DNA of 39,581 nucleotides from Phyllobacteriaceae bacterium (GTDB lineage Bacteria > Pseudomonadota > Alphaproteobacteria > Rhizobiales > Rhizobiaceae). Below, one piece after another: positions 25,504-35,705 of the stretch. The notes under the pieces are model-generated. The model saw nothing but the letters and a program-made list of their open reading frames with translations. It was not told where the DNA came from and ran no database searches. The DNA lies in the NCBI GenBank assembly GCA_024742765.1, contig JANSXT010000026.1, forward strand, positions 1-39,581. The letters run 5' to 3'. The position numbers and the translations under genes were made by a program. Numbering within the stretch: the stretch's first letter is position 1; each line of letters starts with the position of its first letter.

Positions 25504-26019
25504 GTGACGGCTCGAAATTTCAAGGCGCATGGTCGCGGTATTGCCGGCATGGCCCTCATCCTGGCGGCGGCAACGGCGCTGTCGGCGTGCAACAGCGCAG
25601 CGACGAGCGACGTGCTCAACATGTCCGAAACATTCAAGCAGGGCTATGTCGTCGACGAACAGACGCTGGCGCTGGTGCCACCCGGCTCGAGCCGCGACCA
25701 GGTGCTCCTGGCGCTCGGCACGCCGACCACGACAGAAACCTTCGACAATGAAGTGTTCTACTACATCTCTCAGACGCGCCAGCGGCGCGCCCAGTTCCTT
25801 AAGCCGCGGCTTGTCGACCAGCGCGTCCTGGCGGTCTATTTCACCGAGGAGAGCACGGTCGAGCGGATCGCCGATTACGGCCTGCAGGACGGTCGGGTGT
25901 TCGACTTCATCACGCGGACGACGCCGACCGGCGGTCGCGACCAGACATTCCTTGCGCAGATCCTGTCCGGCTCGCTCGGTGGGCCGACGGCGGAATCGGT
26001 GCTGCGCGGCGGACGGTAG
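25504..26019 (+). CDS. bamE: Outer-membrane assembly lipoprotein BamE
   Basis: SmpA/OmlA-domain lipoprotein of the BAM complex at the inner face of the outer membrane. 171 residues from GTG 25504: AAGGAG at 25492-25497 lies six bases upstream of it, whereas the ATG at 25498 would directly abut the ribosome site, so GTG is the better start. Lipobox LSAC with Cys29. The domain is seen in YVVDEQTLALVPPGSSRDQVLLALGTPT, FDNEVFYYISQTRQRRAQFLKPRLVDQRVLAVYF and ERIADYGLQDGRVFD. It is divergent from the UQCC-chaperone gene, an arrangement usual in this group, and ends before a bidirectional terminator. Confidence 0.92.
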   Translation: MTARNFKAHGRGIAGMALILAAATALSACNSAATSDVLNMSETFKQGYVVDEQTLALVPPGSSRDQVLLALGTPTTTETFDNEVFYYISQTRQRRAQFLKPRLVDQRVLAVYFTEESTVERIADYGLQDGRVFDFITRTTPTGGRDQTFLAQILSGSLGGPTAESVLRGGR

Positions 26020-26065
26020 ACAGCCGACTTTCGGGCAGCCGTTCCTCAGCAGCCTTCACCTCGAA

Positions 26066-26105
26066 CAAAAAGCCCGCGCGGATCGCTCCGCGCGGGTTTG
26101 TTCTT
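26066..26105. terminator. Bidirectional terminator between bamE and hppA
   Basis: Perfect 10-bp stem CCCGCGCGGA/TCCGCGCGGG around TCGC, with an A-rich run before it (AACAAAAAG) and TTTGTTCTTTT after it, so it can stop transcripts from either convergent gene. Confidence 0.92.
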
Positions 26106-26122
26106 TTCGGCGCAATGGCTGC

Positions 26123-28258
26123 CTAGTGGGCGAGAACCGCCAGGAGCAGCAGCGCGACGATGTTGGTGATCTTGATCGCCGGGTTCACCGCCGGACCAGC
26201 GGTGTCCTTGTAGGGATCGCCGACCGTGTCGCCGGTCACCGACGCCTTGTGGGCTTCCGAACCCTTTTCGTGCTTGACGCCGTCCTTGTCGATGAAGCCG
26301 TCCTCGAACGATTTCTTCGCATTGTCCCATGCGCCGCCGCCCGAGGTCATCGAGATGGCGACGAACAGGCCGTTGACGATCACGCCGAGCAGCATCGCAC
26401 CGACCGCGGCGAAGGCCGAAGCCTTGGAGCCGGAGATCAGCAGCACGCCGAAATAGACGACCAGAGGCGCCAGAACCGGCAGCAGCGAGGGCACGATCAT
26501 CTCCTTGATCGCGGCCTTGGTCAGCATGTCGACGGCCCGGGCGTAGTCGGGACGCTCGGTGCCTTCCATGATGCCCGGCTTTTCGCGGAACTGGCGGCGC
26601 ACTTCCTCAACGACCGCGCCCCCTGCCCGGCCGACGGCGGTCATGGCGATGCCGCCGAACAGGTACGGGATCAGGCCGCCGAACAGAAGGCCGGCAACGA
26701 CGTAAGGGTTGGACAGATCGAACGAGATGTCGCCGACATCGGAGAAGTAGCTGTAGGTCTCCGGATTGGCGACGAAATAGGTCAGATCGTTCGAATAGGC
26801 GGCAAACAGGACCAGCGCACCAAGGCCGGCCGAACCGATGGCATAGCCCTTGGTGACGGCCTTGGTGGTGTTGCCGACCGCATCGAGCGCGTCGGTCGAC
26901 TTGCGCACTTCCGGGTCGAGACCGGCCATTTCGGCAATGCCGCCGGCATTATCGGTCACCGGGCCGAACGCGTCGAGCGCGACGATCATGCCGGCAAGGC
27001 CGAGCATCACGGTCACCGCGATGCCGGTGCCGAACAGGCCGCCGAGTTGGAAGGTTGCGATGATGCCGGCCACGATCACGATGGCGGGAAGCGCCGTCGA
27101 TTCAAGCGAGATCGCAAGACCCTGGATGACGTTGGTGCCATGGCCGGTCACCGATGCCTGGCTGATCGAATTGACCGGACGTTTGTTGGTGCCGGTATAA
27201 TATTCGGTGATGATCACGATCAGGCCGGTGACGACGAGACCAATCAGGCCGCAATAGAACAGGTACCGGCCTTGGATCGTCTTGCCGGCGACCTCGCCGA
27301 TCTCGCCCCAGCCGACGGTCAGCGAGGTGGCCGCGCCGAGACCGAAGACGGTCAGGATGCCGGTCGCGATCAGGCCCTTGTAGAGCGCGCCCATGATCGA
27401 GCCGTTGGTGCCCAGACGCACGAAGAAGGTGCCGACGATCGACGTCAGAAGGCATGCGGCGCCGATGGCCAGCGGATAGAGCATGACCGAGCCGAGCACA
27501 TCGGTGCCGGCAAAGAAGATCGCACCGAGCACCATGGTGGCGACGACGGTCACGGCATAGGTCTCGAACAGGTCGGCCGCCATACCGGCGCAGTCGCCGA
27601 CATTGTCGCCGACATTGTCGGCGATCGTCGCCGGGTTGCGCGGATCGTCCTCGGGAATGCCCGCCTCGACCTTTCCGACCAGATCGCCGCCGACATCGGC
27701 ACCCTTGGTGAAGATGCCGCCGCCGAGACGCGCGAAGATCGAGATCAGCGAGGCGCCGAAGCCGAGCGCGACGAGCGCATCGATGACGGTGCGGCTTTCG
27801 GGCGACAGGCCCATCATGTCGGTCAGGATGTAATAGTAGATGGCCACACCGAGCAGGGCGAGGCCGGCCACCAGCATGCCGGTGATCGCGCCGGACTTGA
27901 AGGCGATATCGAGACCGCCCGAAAGCGAGTGGGCGGCGGCCTGTGCGGTGCGCACATTGGCGCGGACCGACACGAACATGCCGATATAGCCGGCAACGCC
28001 CGACAGAACCGCGCCGATCAGAAAGCCGATCGCGGCGGTGGCGCCCAGAAGCACCCAAGTGATGGCGCAGACCACGGCGCCGACGATGGCGATGGTGGTG
28101 TATTGGCGGTTGAGATAGGCCTGTGCGCCCTCGCGGATCGCGCCGGCGATTTCCTGCATGCGCGCGTTGCCCTGGTCGGCGGCAAGCACCGACTGGGTGG
28201 CCCAGATCGCATAGACAATCGATACGAGGCCGCAAGCAATAACGGCGAGAAGTATCAT
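26123..28258 (-). CDS. hppA: Membrane-bound proton-pumping pyrophosphatase, K+-independent type
   Basis: Couples pyrophosphate hydrolysis to proton export across the inner membrane. 711 residues, about 16 membrane helices. The catalytic cytoplasmic loops are intact: [40 protein letters not shown] and, near the C-terminus, [12 protein letters not shown] and [16 protein letters not shown]. The [10 protein letters not shown] segment has Lys where K+-dependent enzymes have Ala, the established marker of K+-independent pumps. ATG 28258 is preceded by AGGAGGG. It is monocistronic and convergent with bamE. Confidence 0.96.
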   Translation of the reverse strand: MILLAVIACGLVSIVYAIWATQSVLAADQGNARMQEIAGAIREGAQAYLNRQYTTIAIVGAVVCAITWVLLGATAAIGFLIGAVLSGVAGYIGMFVSVRANVRTAQAAAHSLSGGLDIAFKSGAITGMLVAGLALLGVAIYYYILTDMMGLSPESRTVIDALVALGFGASLISIFARLGGGIFTKGADVGGDLVGKVEAGIPEDDPRNPATIADNVGDNVGDCAGMAADLFETYAVTVVATMVLGAIFFAGTDVLGSVMLYPLAIGAACLLTSIVGTFFVRLGTNGSIMGALYKGLIATGILTVFGLGAATSLTVGWGEIGEVAGKTIQGRYLFYCGLIGLVVTGLIVIITEYYTGTNKRPVNSISQASVTGHGTNVIQGLAISLESTALPAIVIVAGIIATFQLGGLFGTGIAVTVMLGLAGMIVALDAFGPVTDNAGGIAEMAGLDPEVRKSTDALDAVGNTTKAVTKGYAIGSAGLGALVLFAAYSNDLTYFVANPETYSYFSDVGDISFDLSNPYVVAGLLFGGLIPYLFGGIAMTAVGRAGGAVVEEVRRQFREKPGIMEGTERPDYARAVDMLTKAAIKEMIVPSLLPVLAPLVVYFGVLLISGSKASAFAAVGAMLLGVIVNGLFVAISMTSGGGAWDNAKKSFEDGFIDKDGVKHEKGSEAHKASVTGDTVGDPYKDTAGPAVNPAIKITNIVALLLLAVLAH

Positions 28259-28425
28259 CGAGTACCCTCCTGAAGTTCCGCCCAAGGTCCCCCGGCGGAT
28301 CGGATCAATCCTGAATGGCGGCACCCGGACGGGCCCGCATCGGCGTCGTCTATGCAGAATGGGCGTTTGGGGGTCAAGGCGCGAGGCGCCCTATTCCCAA
28401 ATGGTTGTAACCCGGACGGCGTGCG

Positions 28426-29679
28426 TTACGGGTGATGGGCGGCGGATGCGGCGGCGCGACGGTCGTGAATGACGAAGAGGGCAAGAACGACGAGGCAGAC
28501 AGCCGCGACAGGCAAGAGAACCCAATTGAGCGCGGCCCAGCCCAGTTCCACCTGGTCGCCGAACAGGTTGAGCGTTACACCCGACATCAGCGAGGCAAAG
28601 GCCACCGTGCCGAACAGCGCAAAATCATGCACGCCCTGCACCTTGTTCTTTTCGGCGGGCGTGTAGGTCTCGGTCAGCATGGCGGTGGCGCCGATGAAGC
28701 CGAAGTTCCAGCCGACACCGAGCAGGATCAGCGCCAGCCAGAACTGCCAAAGCGCAATGCCGGACAGGGCAATCAGGCCGCAGGCGATCAGGATCAGCAG
28801 TCCCGTAGCGACGATCGTCTCCTTGCCGAACCGGGCGATCAGGTTTCCGGTGATGAAACTGGGCGCGAACATGGCCATGACGTGCCAGGAGATGCCGAGC
28901 GTTGCCTCTTCGGCCGAAAATCCGCAGCCGACCATGGCCAGCGGCGCGCCGGTCATCAGATAGCTCATCAGCGCATAGCTGGTCACGCCGCAGACGAACG
29001 CGACGATGAAGCGCGGTTGGGCGATGATCGTGCCCAGCGAACGTTCCGGCCCGGTCGCCATGTTGGCCGGATCGGTCTCGACATGATCCTTGATGTTGAG
29101 CGTTGCCAGGATCGCCGCCCCGAGAAGACCGAGCCCGATCACCGCCACGAACGCGCCGGCGAACTCGACGGGCGCGAACATGTCCTTGGTGTGGATGACG
29201 GCCTGTGGCCCGATGATGGCGGCAAAGACACCGCCGCCCAGCACCCAGGAAATCGCTTTGGGCTTGAAGAGCTTGGGCGAGGCGTCGGCGGCGGCAAACC
29301 GGTATTGCTGCACGAAGGCGCCGCCCAGCCCGATGACCAGAAGGCCGGTGACAAACAGCGCAAAGCTCTTTTCGAACAGGGCGAGTGCGGCGATGGCGCC
29401 GCCGAGCGCGGTAACCATGGCGCCCGAGACGAAACCATTGCGGCGACCGACCACCCGCATCAGCATGGCCGCGGGCAGCGCGCCGAGGGCCACGCCCACG
29501 GTGAAGCCGGTGACCGGAAGCGTCGCCAGTGTCTTGTCGGCGCCGAGGAGGTAATGTCCGGCCAACCCGCCCACCGAAATCGCAACGGGCGCGGCAGCTC
29601 CGACGATTGCCTGCGAGGCGGCGATGGTCAGCGTGGTGCGCTTGGCGGTCACAAGGTCCTGGGCTGCGCTGGCGGTCAT
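28426..29679 (-). CDS. Major facilitator superfamily transporter, substrate unknown
   Basis: 417 residues with twelve apparent membrane helices in two sets of six and a cytoplasmic middle loop around DHVETDPANMATGPERSL. The loop RVVGRRNGF between helices 2 and 3 is the usual MFS motif A position. I cannot assign a substrate. ATG 29679 is 22 bp after the nusB stop on the same strand, so it may be the last gene of the glyA-rib-nusB transcript; the gap to hppA (about 170 bp) shows no clear terminator. Confidence 0.88.
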   Translation of the reverse strand: MTASAAQDLVTAKRTTLTIAASQAIVGAAAPVAISVGGLAGHYLLGADKTLATLPVTGFTVGVALGALPAAMLMRVVGRRNGFVSGAMVTALGGAIAALALFEKSFALFVTGLLVIGLGGAFVQQYRFAAADASPKLFKPKAISWVLGGGVFAAIIGPQAVIHTKDMFAPVEFAGAFVAVIGLGLLGAAILATLNIKDHVETDPANMATGPERSLGTIIAQPRFIVAFVCGVTSYALMSYLMTGAPLAMVGCGFSAEEATLGISWHVMAMFAPSFITGNLIARFGKETIVATGLLILIACGLIALSGIALWQFWLALILLGVGWNFGFIGATAMLTETYTPAEKNKVQGVHDFALFGTVAFASLMSGVTLNLFGDQVELGWAALNWVLLPVAAVCLVVLALFVIHDRRAAASAAHHP

Positions 29680-29701
29680 CGGTCTCGCAATTGTCCTTCG
29701 A

Positions 29702-30169
29702 TCATTGCCGGTGCTGGCGTGCGATGCGGTCGAGCACCGCATTGACCATGCGCGGTTCCTCGCCCTCGTCGAAAAAGGCGTGCGCCACGTCGACATATTC
29801 GGTGACGATCACCGGCACGGGCACGTCCTTGCGATGCAGCAGTTCCCATGCGCCGGCCCTCAGCACCGCGCGCAGCGTCCCGTCGAGACGCGACAGCGGC
29901 CAGTCTTCGGTCAGCGCGTTGCGGACGACCGGATCGATCCGCGTCTGTTCGGCGACGACCCCGGACAGGATCGCCCGGAACCAGGCCGGATCGGCGTCGC
30001 GGTACTGGAAGCCGTCCAGTTCCTTGCCGAGGCGGAAGGTCTCATATTCGGCGGCCGTCTCGAGAACGCCGGCGCCGGACATGTCCATCTGGTAGAGCGC
30101 CTGAACGGCGCCAAGGCGCGCCACGCCGCGCTTGTTGGCGGCCTTGATGTTGGGGGCGCCAGCGCTCAT
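29702..30169 (-). CDS. nusB: Transcription antitermination factor NusB
   Basis: All-helical RNA-binding protein that acts with NusE (S10) in rRNA antitermination. 155 residues; the start [20 protein letters not shown] and the C-terminal [44 protein letters not shown] are typical. ATG 30169 overlaps the ribH stop as ATGA, showing translational coupling. Linkage of ribH to nusB is common in proteobacteria. Confidence 0.97.
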   Translation of the reverse strand: MSAGAPNIKAANKRGVARLGAVQALYQMDMSGAGVLETAAEYETFRLGKELDGFQYRDADPAWFRAILSGVVAEQTRIDPVVRNALTEDWPLSRLDGTLRAVLRAGAWELLHRKDVPVPVIVTEYVDVAHAFFDEGEEPRMVNAVLDRIARQHRQ

Positions 30170-30609
30170 GGCGTACCCAGTTTTTCGCGCAGAGCGATCA
30201 TGGCAAGCGCGGCCTGCGCCGCTGCGCCGCCCTTGTTCTTGCGCGCCTTGTCGGCGCGGGCCCAGCCCTGCTCCTCGTTTTCGACGGTCATGATGCCGTT
30301 GCCGATGGCAAGGTTGTGGGCGATCGCAAGATTGGTCAGGCCGCGCGCGGACTCGTTGCACACCAGCTCGAAATGATAGGTCTCGCCGCGAATGACCATG
30401 CCGAGCGCCACATAGCCGTCATAGCGCGTCTCGCCGTCACGGGCGAAGGCGATCGCCGCCGGCACTTCGAGCGCGCCGGGCACGGTGACGATGTCGCAGG
30501 TTGCGCCGGCCTCTTCGATGGCGCTCCTTGCGCCGTCGAGCAGCGCATCGGACATGGCGTCGTAGAAGCGCGCTTCGACGATCAGAAGATGGGCTTGGTC
30601 AGAACGCAT
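30166..30609 (-). CDS. ribH: 6,7-dimethyl-8-ribityllumazine synthase
   Basis: Penultimate step of riboflavin synthesis; makes lumazine from the pyrimidinedione and dihydroxybutanone phosphate. 147 residues, normal length. Visible: [36 protein letters not shown], which holds the catalytic histidine, and [14 protein letters not shown] 30609 lies 33 bp after the riboflavin synthase stop. The nusB start overlaps its end. Confidence 0.97.
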   Translation of the reverse strand: MRSDQAHLLIVEARFYDAMSDALLDGARSAIEEAGATCDIVTVPGALEVPAAIAFARDGETRYDGYVALGMVIRGETYHFELVCNESARGLTNLAIAHNLAIGNGIMTVENEEQGWARADKARKNKGGAAAQAALAMIALREKLGTP

Positions 30610-30642
30610 GGAACACCGGGCGGTTGGGGTCAGGCCGGAACC

Positions 30643-31269
30643 CTACGCCTCTTTTTCGGCAGCCGCAAGCCGGTCGGCATAGTGCGCGACATAACGCGCA
30701 ATCGGATCGATCTCGAGGTTGATCCGGTCGCCCGCCTGCCGCCGGCCCCAGATGGTGACGTCGAGCGAATGGCGGATGAGTAGCACGTCGAACCGGTCGC
30801 ATTCGACGCCGTTGACGGTCAGTGACGTGCCGTCCAGCGCCACCGAGCCCTTGGGCGCGATGAACTTCATCAGATCGTGCGGCGCTTCGATGACGAAGCG
30901 GGTCGCATCGCCCTCCGGCTTCGTGTCGGCGATGATCGCGGTGGCATCGACATGGCCCGAGACCATATGGCCGCCATATTCGTCGCCGGCCTTGAGCGCA
31001 CGCTCGAGATTGAGCTTTGTGCCGGGCGCCCAATCGCCCGCCGTCGTCAGACGCAGCGCCTCTTCCCAGGCTTCGACCTCGAACCAGCGGGCATTGGCGC
31101 CGTCCTCGGGCAGCGCGACCACGGTGAGGCAGACGCCCGAACAGGCGATCGACGCGCCGATGTCGATGGTCGCCGGATCATAAGCGGTGGCGATACGAAA
31201 CCGCCGGCCCTCTGGCAGGCCGGTTGCGGCGGTCACCTCGCCAATGTCCGTGATGATGCCAGTGAACAT
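30643..31269 (-). CDS. ribE: Riboflavin synthase (alpha chain)
   Basis: Dismutates two lumazines to riboflavin. 208 residues in two lumazine-binding repeats: [16 protein letters not shown] with SIACSGVCLTVV, and the second starting MVSGHVDATA with FIAPKGSVALDGTSLTVNGV. Its ATG shares one base with the ribD stop (TGATG). Often named ribC in E. coli. No FMN riboswitch is visible nearby; the genes appear to be co-expressed with glyA and nrdR. Confidence 0.97.
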   Translation of the reverse strand: MFTGIITDIGEVTAATGLPEGRRFRIATAYDPATIDIGASIACSGVCLTVVALPEDGANARWFEVEAWEEALRLTTAGDWAPGTKLNLERALKAGDEYGGHMVSGHVDATAIIADTKPEGDATRFVIEAPHDLMKFIAPKGSVALDGTSLTVNGVECDRFDVLLIRHSLDVTIWGRRQAGDRINLEIDPIARYVAHYADRLAAAEKEA

Positions 31270-32375
31270 CAGTCGTCGCGCTCCAGCAGCATGAACCTGT
31301 CCGGGCCATAGACCGCGCGGCGCCGGACGGCAAATCCCTCCGGCAGCCGGTCGCCGGAGAATGGTGCCGCGATGCCGCCTTCCCCGACGGTCACGCCGCC
31401 TTCAAAGAGCGCGATGCGGTCGGCCAATCCTTCGCGCAGGAACGCTTCGGCGACCGTTGCGCCGCCCTCGACGAGCACGCTGGCAACACCGATCGCGGCA
31501 AGGTCTTCGAGCAGTTCGGGCAGCGCGATGGCGCCCTCATGGTTTTCGCCGGCGATGACGCGGACGCCGCGTTCGGCCAATGCGCGCGCCCGGTCCGATT
31601 GCGGGTCGAGCGTTGCGACATGCACGGGCGCGCGGCCTGCGGTTCTCACAAGGCGCGAATCGAGCGGCAGGCGCGCCTGGCTGTCGAGCACGATGCGGCG
31701 CGGCGACCGGTCTTCCAGCCCTTCCAGCCGGCACGTCAGTTCGGGGTCGTCTTCAAGCACCGTGCCGATGCCGACGAGGATCGCGTCATGTTCGGCACGC
31801 ATCATGTGCGATTGCGCGCGGGCCACCGGCCCGGTGATCGCGACCTGCCCCGCGCCATGCCGCCCGACCATGCCATCGGCGGAAACGGCTAGTTTGAGCG
31901 TCACGAGCGCGCGCTTTTTCGCTGACCGGGTGAGATAGGCGCCGAGCACATCGCGTGCGCCGGCCGCATCGCAATCGGCGAGCACGGCAATCCCGCCATT
32001 GCGCAGTATGGCATAGCCCTTGCCGGACACCCGGTCATCGGGGTCGGAGACGGCGGCAACGACCCGTGCCACACCCGCCGACACCAAAGCTTCGGCGCAG
32101 GGCGGCGTGCGGCCGTGATGGGCGCAGGGTTCCAGCGTGACATAGGCGGTGGCGCCGTGCGCGGCCGCGCCCGCCTCGTCCAGCGCGATGGTTTCGGCAT
32201 GGGGGCGGCCGCCAAGCGCCGTGATCCCCCGGCCGACAATGGCGCCATCATTGACGATCAGCGTGGCGACAGAGGGGTTGGTGCCTGTTCGGCCCAGATG
32301 GCGCCGGCCGAGCCGCAGCGCGGCATCGAGGAACCGGCGGTCATCGCGCGTCAGGCTTTGATCACTCGGCGGCAT
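31269..32375 (-). CDS. ribD: Bifunctional riboflavin deaminase/reductase RibD
   Basis: Second and third steps from GTP to riboflavin. 368 residues. N-terminal zinc deaminase with the ligand motifs [12 protein letters not shown] and [15 protein letters not shown]-terminal reductase domain from about residue 150 with [38 protein letters not shown] and [17 protein letters not shown] 32375 lies inside the end of nrdR (14-bp overlap); the long frame further upstream is antisense-free but runs through nrdR and is not needed. The product ends one base into ribE. Confidence 0.97.
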   Translation of the reverse strand: MPPSDQSLTRDDRRFLDAALRLGRRHLGRTGTNPSVATLIVNDGAIVGRGITALGGRPHAETIALDEAGAAAHGATAYVTLEPCAHHGRTPPCAEALVSAGVARVVAAVSDPDDRVSGKGYAILRNGGIAVLADCDAAGARDVLGAYLTRSAKKRALVTLKLAVSADGMVGRHGAGQVAITGPVARAQSHMMRAEHDAILVGIGTVLEDDPELTCRLEGLEDRSPRRIVLDSQARLPLDSRLVRTAGRAPVHVATLDPQSDRARALAERGVRVIAGENHEGAIALPELLEDLAAIGVASVLVEGGATVAEAFLREGLADRIALFEGGVTVGEGGIAAPFSGDRLPEGFAVRRRAVYGPDRFMLLERDD

Positions 32376-32844
32376 CGGGTTCGGCTTCCGGGATGGGACC
32401 CGCGATCTCGCCGAGCAGATCCTTGAAGTCCTGCGGATCGCGAAAATCCTTGTAGACCGAGGCAAAGCGCACGAAGGCGACCTCGTCCATCCGCTTGAGC
32501 GCTTCCATCACCATCGTGCCGATCTCGTCGGCATGGACATCCTGCTCGCCGGAGCTTTCAAGCTGGCGCACGATGGCCGAGACTGCGCGCTCGACGCGCT
32601 CGGGATCGACCGGCCGCTTGCGCAGCGCCACCTCGAAGGACCGCGCCAGCTTGTCGCGGTCGAACGGCACCTTGCGGCCGTTCTTCTTGACGACAAACAG
32701 TTCGCGCAACTGGACCCGCTCGAACGTGGTGAAGCGCCCGCCGCAATCGGCGCAGACACGGCGCCTGCGGATGACGGTGCCGTCCTCGGCGGGACGGCTG
32801 TCTTTGACGGCGGTGTTTTCGGTGTGACAGAACGGGCAGCGCAA
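32362..32844 (-). CDS. nrdR: Transcriptional regulator NrdR (TTG start)
   Basis: Repressor of ribonucleotide reductase genes; an N-terminal zinc ribbon binds NrdR boxes and an ATP-cone senses nucleotides. 160 residues. The invariant start MRCPFC is written TTG-CGC-TGC-CCG, so the TTG codon at 32844 must be the start. Zinc ligands CPFC (3-6) and CADC (31-34); the ATP-cone covers about 49-139 ([20 protein letters not shown] onward). GGAG, partly in the stop region of glyA, serves as the ribosome site, 13 bp between the genes. It is coupled to glyA upstream and ribD downstream. Confidence 0.96.
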   Translation of the reverse strand: MRCPFCHTENTAVKDSRPAEDGTVIRRRRVCADCGGRFTTFERVQLRELFVVKKNGRKVPFDRDKLARSFEVALRKRPVDPERVERAVSAIVRQLESSGEQDVHADEIGTMVMEALKRMDEVAFVRFASVYKDFRDPQDFKDLLGEIAGPIPEAEPDAAE

Positions 32845-32857
32845 CGCGCTCGGCTCC

Positions 32858-34174
32858 TCAGTTCAGATGCGGGTAGATCGGAAAGCGGGCCGTCAGGGCG
32901 AGAACGTCTTCCTTGACGGCGCTCTCGATGCCCGAATTGTCGCCCTCTTCGCCGGTCTGCGCCAGCCCGTCGACGATCCGCACGATCATCTGGCCGACCT
33001 GACGGAATTCGGCCGGGCCGAAGCCGCGCGTGGTCGCCGCCGGGGTGCCGAGGCGAATGCCCGAGGTGATGGTCGGCTTTTCGGGATCGTTCGGCACACC
33101 GTTCTTGTTGCAGGTGATGAAGGCCCGGCCGAGCGCGGCTTCGGCCGCCTTGCCGGTGACGCCCTTGGGCCGCAGATCGACCAGCATCAGATGGGTGTCG
33201 GTGCCGCCGGAGACGATCTGCATGCCGCCCTCGATCACCGTCTGGGCCAAGACCTTCGCGTTTTCGGCGACCGCATTCATATAGCCCTTGAAGTCGGGCT
33301 GCAGCGCCTCGCCAAAGGCCACGGCCTTGGCCGCGATCACATGCATCAGAGGGCCGCCCTGAAGACCGGGGAAGACGGCCGAATTGATCTTCTTGGCGAT
33401 CGCCTCGTCATTGGTCAGCACCATGCCGCCGCGCGGGCCGCGCAGCGTCTTGTGCGTCGTCGTCGTCGCCACATGGGCGTGCGGGAAGGGGCTGGGATGG
33501 ATGCCCGCCGCGACCAGGCCGGCAAAATGCGCCATATCGACCCACAGATGGGCGCCGACCGAATCGGCGATCTCGCGAAAGCGGGCGAAATCGATGATGC
33601 GCGAATAGGCCGAGCCGCCGGCGATGATCAGGCGGGGCTTGTGCTCTTCGGCAAGCGCTTGGACCTGATCATAGTCGATCAGGCCGGTGTCCAGATCGAG
33701 GCCGTACTGGACCGCGTTGAACCATTTGCCCGACATGTTGGGCCGTGCGCCGTGGGTCAGGTGGCCGCCGGCATCAAGGCTCATGCCCAGGATCGTGTCG
33801 CCGGGCGCCGCGAGCGCCAGCATGACCGCCTGGTTGGCCTGGCTGCCCGAATTGGGCTGGACATTGGCAAACCCGCAGCCGAAAAGCTCGGTCGCCCGTT
33901 CGATCGCCAGGTTTTCGGCGATGTCGACATACTGACAGCCGCCATAATAGCGGCGGCCCGGATAGCCCTCGGCATATTTGTTGGTCATCACCGAGCCCTG
34001 CGCTTCCAGCACGGCGCGGCTGACGATGTTCTCCGAGGCGATCAGCTCGATTTCCTGCTGCTGGCGGCGCAGTTCCTTGCCGATCGCGTCGGCGATCCCG
34101 GCGTCGCGGGCCGTCAGATCCTGGCTGAAAAAGGCATCGGCAAAGGCGGTGGCGGCGGCGCTGTCCTGCGACAT
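32858..34174 (-). CDS. glyA: Serine hydroxymethyltransferase
   Basis: PLP enzyme converting serine and tetrahydrofolate to glycine and methylene-tetrahydrofolate. 438 residues, slightly longer than E. coli GlyA because of an N-terminal extension. Lys242 in [14 protein letters not shown] binds [26 protein letters not shown] and the C-terminal [10 protein letters not shown] are all typical. ATG 34174 has GAGG upstream; the frame is open further up. It appears to be the first gene of the glyA-nrdR-ribD-ribE-ribH-nusB unit and lies after the ldtP terminator. Confidence 0.97.
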   Translation of the reverse strand: MSQDSAAATAFADAFFSQDLTARDAGIADAIGKELRRQQQEIELIASENIVSRAVLEAQGSVMTNKYAEGYPGRRYYGGCQYVDIAENLAIERATELFGCGFANVQPNSGSQANQAVMLALAAPGDTILGMSLDAGGHLTHGARPNMSGKWFNAVQYGLDLDTGLIDYDQVQALAEEHKPRLIIAGGSAYSRIIDFARFREIADSVGAHLWVDMAHFAGLVAAGIHPSPFPHAHVATTTTHKTLRGPRGGMVLTNDEAIAKKINSAVFPGLQGGPLMHVIAAKAVAFGEALQPDFKGYMNAVAENAKVLAQTVIEGGMQIVSGGTDTHLMLVDLRPKGVTGKAAEAALGRAFITCNKNGVPNDPEKPTITSGIRLGTPAATTRGFGPAEFRQVGQMIVRIVDGLAQTGEEGDNSGIESAVKEDVLALTARFPIYPHLN

Positions 34175-34290
34175 GGGCGTGTCCTCGGCGTGGGTTTGGC
34201 TCCGAAAGCGGCGCAATACCATGGCGCCCCGCCCCTGTCATGTCCTGGACGGACATCGCTTGCCGCCATGTGAACAATTGCCGCGCCAAC

Positions 34291-34314
34291 AAAAAAGGGG
34301 CCCGAAGGCCCCTT
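34291..34314 (-). terminator. Rho-independent terminator of the L,D-transpeptidase gene
   Basis: On the minus strand an 8-bp stem AAGGGGCC/GGCCCCTT around UUCG runs into a T-rich end (complement of AAAAAA at 34291-34296). Confidence 0.9.
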
Positions 34315-34343
34315 GATCGGTTTCATGTCTTGGCCGCGTGCCG

Positions 34344-35618
34344 TCAGAGCGCGGTGGACGACAATTGCAGCGCGTCCACGCCGTCGCGATTGTAGATATC
34401 GTCGCGGAAATGGATGAGCCGGTCTTCTGATGCCCAGGCCGAGATGTAGACGAAATAGACCGGCACCTGTACGTCGATCGGAATTTCAGTGTTGACGCCC
34501 GATTCGACCACCTGTTCGAGCTGGCGGCGGTCCCAGCCGGGTGTCGATTCCAGAAGCCACAGGGTCAGTTCCTGAATGTTGTGCACGCGCACGCAACCCG
34601 AGGACTCAAACCGCATGAACTTGCCGAACAGGCTCTGCTGCGGCGTATCGTGCATGTAGACCGCATGCGGATTGTGGAAATTGATCTTGGTCGACGACAT
34701 CGCGTTGATCAGGCCGGGATCCTGGCGGAACCGCAGTTCGACGGCCTCTTCGGTCGACCAGTTGACGACTTCCGGCGGCACTTCATTGCCCTGGCCGTCG
34801 AACAGGCGGATCTTGTTGCGCGTCAGATAGGTTGGATCCTGCCGCATCAGCGGAATGATGTCCTTGCGGATGATCGATTTGGGCGCGGTCCAGTAGGGAT
34901 TGAGGATGACCTCGTGAATGCGCGAGGACAGGATCGGCGTCTGCCGGTCGGTCTTGCCGACGATCGCCTTGTGGCGCAGTTCGACACGGTCGCTTTCGAC
35001 CGCTTCGATCGATGCGGCCGGAATGTTGACCATCACATAGCGGTCGCCCAGATAGCCGGACATGGAGCGCAGCCGCACCAGATTGGTCTCGAGCTGGCCG
35101 AGCCGCACCGGCGCGCTGACGTTAAGCGCGGCGAGCGTGTAATTGCCGACCACGCCGTCGGCGGTCATGCCGTGGCGGGCCTGGAAGCGCTTGAGCGCGC
35201 CGTCAAGGAAGGTGTCGAACGTGGCGCTGTCGCCGGCATTTTGCGGCAGATCGCCCGAAACGATCAGGCGCCGGCGCAGTTCGCGCACCGAATTGTCCTG
35301 AACGCCGACCTTGAGCGCCTGGGTTGCATTGACGCGCGGCCAGCCGCCGGCGGCAACGATGCGCTGGTAATCGCTGATCGCGCCTTCGACATGGAAGGCG
35401 GTCTCCTGGCTGAGGATCGGAACGCGCGTGTTGGCGACGCGGCTGACGCGCGTGCCCGCCGCATCGAACTGGTCATCCCAGTTGCCGCGTTCGGAAGACT
35501 GCAAAATCTCCATGATCGAGGATTGGGCGGCCGCAGTGCCCGCCGTTGCCGCCAGCGCACCAGCGGCGCCTGTTGTGCGCAGAAATCCGCGCCGCGTCGT
35601 CGATTTAAATCCGTTCAT
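34344..35618 (-). CDS. ldtP: L,D-transpeptidase of the YcbB/LdtP type, Tat-exported
   Basis: Periplasmic enzyme that makes 3-3 peptidoglycan cross-links. 424 residues. A twin-arginine signal TTRRGFLRTTGAAGALAATAG ends near AAAQ (about residue 32). A peptidoglycan-binding helical domain lies near 135-166 (FLDGALKRFQARHGMTADGVVGNYT). The YkuD catalytic domain has VNIP, HNPHAVYMHDTPQQ (His323) and the nucleophile Cys342 in SSGCVRVHN. ATG 35618 is in the usual position for the signal; the frame is open upstream. Its leader holds an inverted repeat (35639-35670). In related bacteria the gene is controlled by the MarR-type LdtR encoded nearby. Confidence 0.94.
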   Translation of the reverse strand: MNGFKSTTRRGFLRTTGAAGALAATAGTAAAQSSIMEILQSSERGNWDDQFDAAGTRVSRVANTRVPILSQETAFHVEGAISDYQRIVAAGGWPRVNATQALKVGVQDNSVRELRRRLIVSGDLPQNAGDSATFDTFLDGALKRFQARHGMTADGVVGNYTLAALNVSAPVRLGQLETNLVRLRSMSGYLGDRYVMVNIPAASIEAVESDRVELRHKAIVGKTDRQTPILSSRIHEVILNPYWTAPKSIIRKDIIPLMRQDPTYLTRNKIRLFDGQGNEVPPEVVNWSTEEAVELRFRQDPGLINAMSSTKINFHNPHAVYMHDTPQQSLFGKFMRFESSGCVRVHNIQELTLWLLESTPGWDRRQLEQVVESGVNTEIPIDVQVPVYFVYISAWASEDRLIHFRDDIYNRDGVDALQLSSTAL

Positions 35619-35638
35619 GCCCAACCCGCGTAATTGTT

Positions 35639-35670
35639 TCTGTCGCTTCAAGGGTTCGCCTCGCGACAGA
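35639..35670 (-). promoter_or_regulatory. Inverted repeat in the ldtP leader
   Basis: TCTGTCGC (35639-35646) and GCGACAGA (35663-35670) form perfect 8-base arms with a 16-base spacer, about 20 bases before the ldtP ATG. This may be an operator or an RNA hairpin close to the ribosome site. Confidence 0.45.
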
Positions 35671-35705
35671 GTTTTAGCCCCGCCCACTTAACAAACAGGA
35701 AACCA

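Noticed and set aside
24834-25637. Long version of the UQCC-chaperone starting at 25637
   Set aside because: The extra part lies antisense to the bamE start, has no ribosome site, and homologues begin near MIVSLFRR.
25529-28273. A 914-codon plus-strand open frame
   Set aside because: It is antisense to hppA and bamE in another frame, has the Arg/His/Asp-rich composition of a shadow in GC-rich coding sequence, and shows no family motif.
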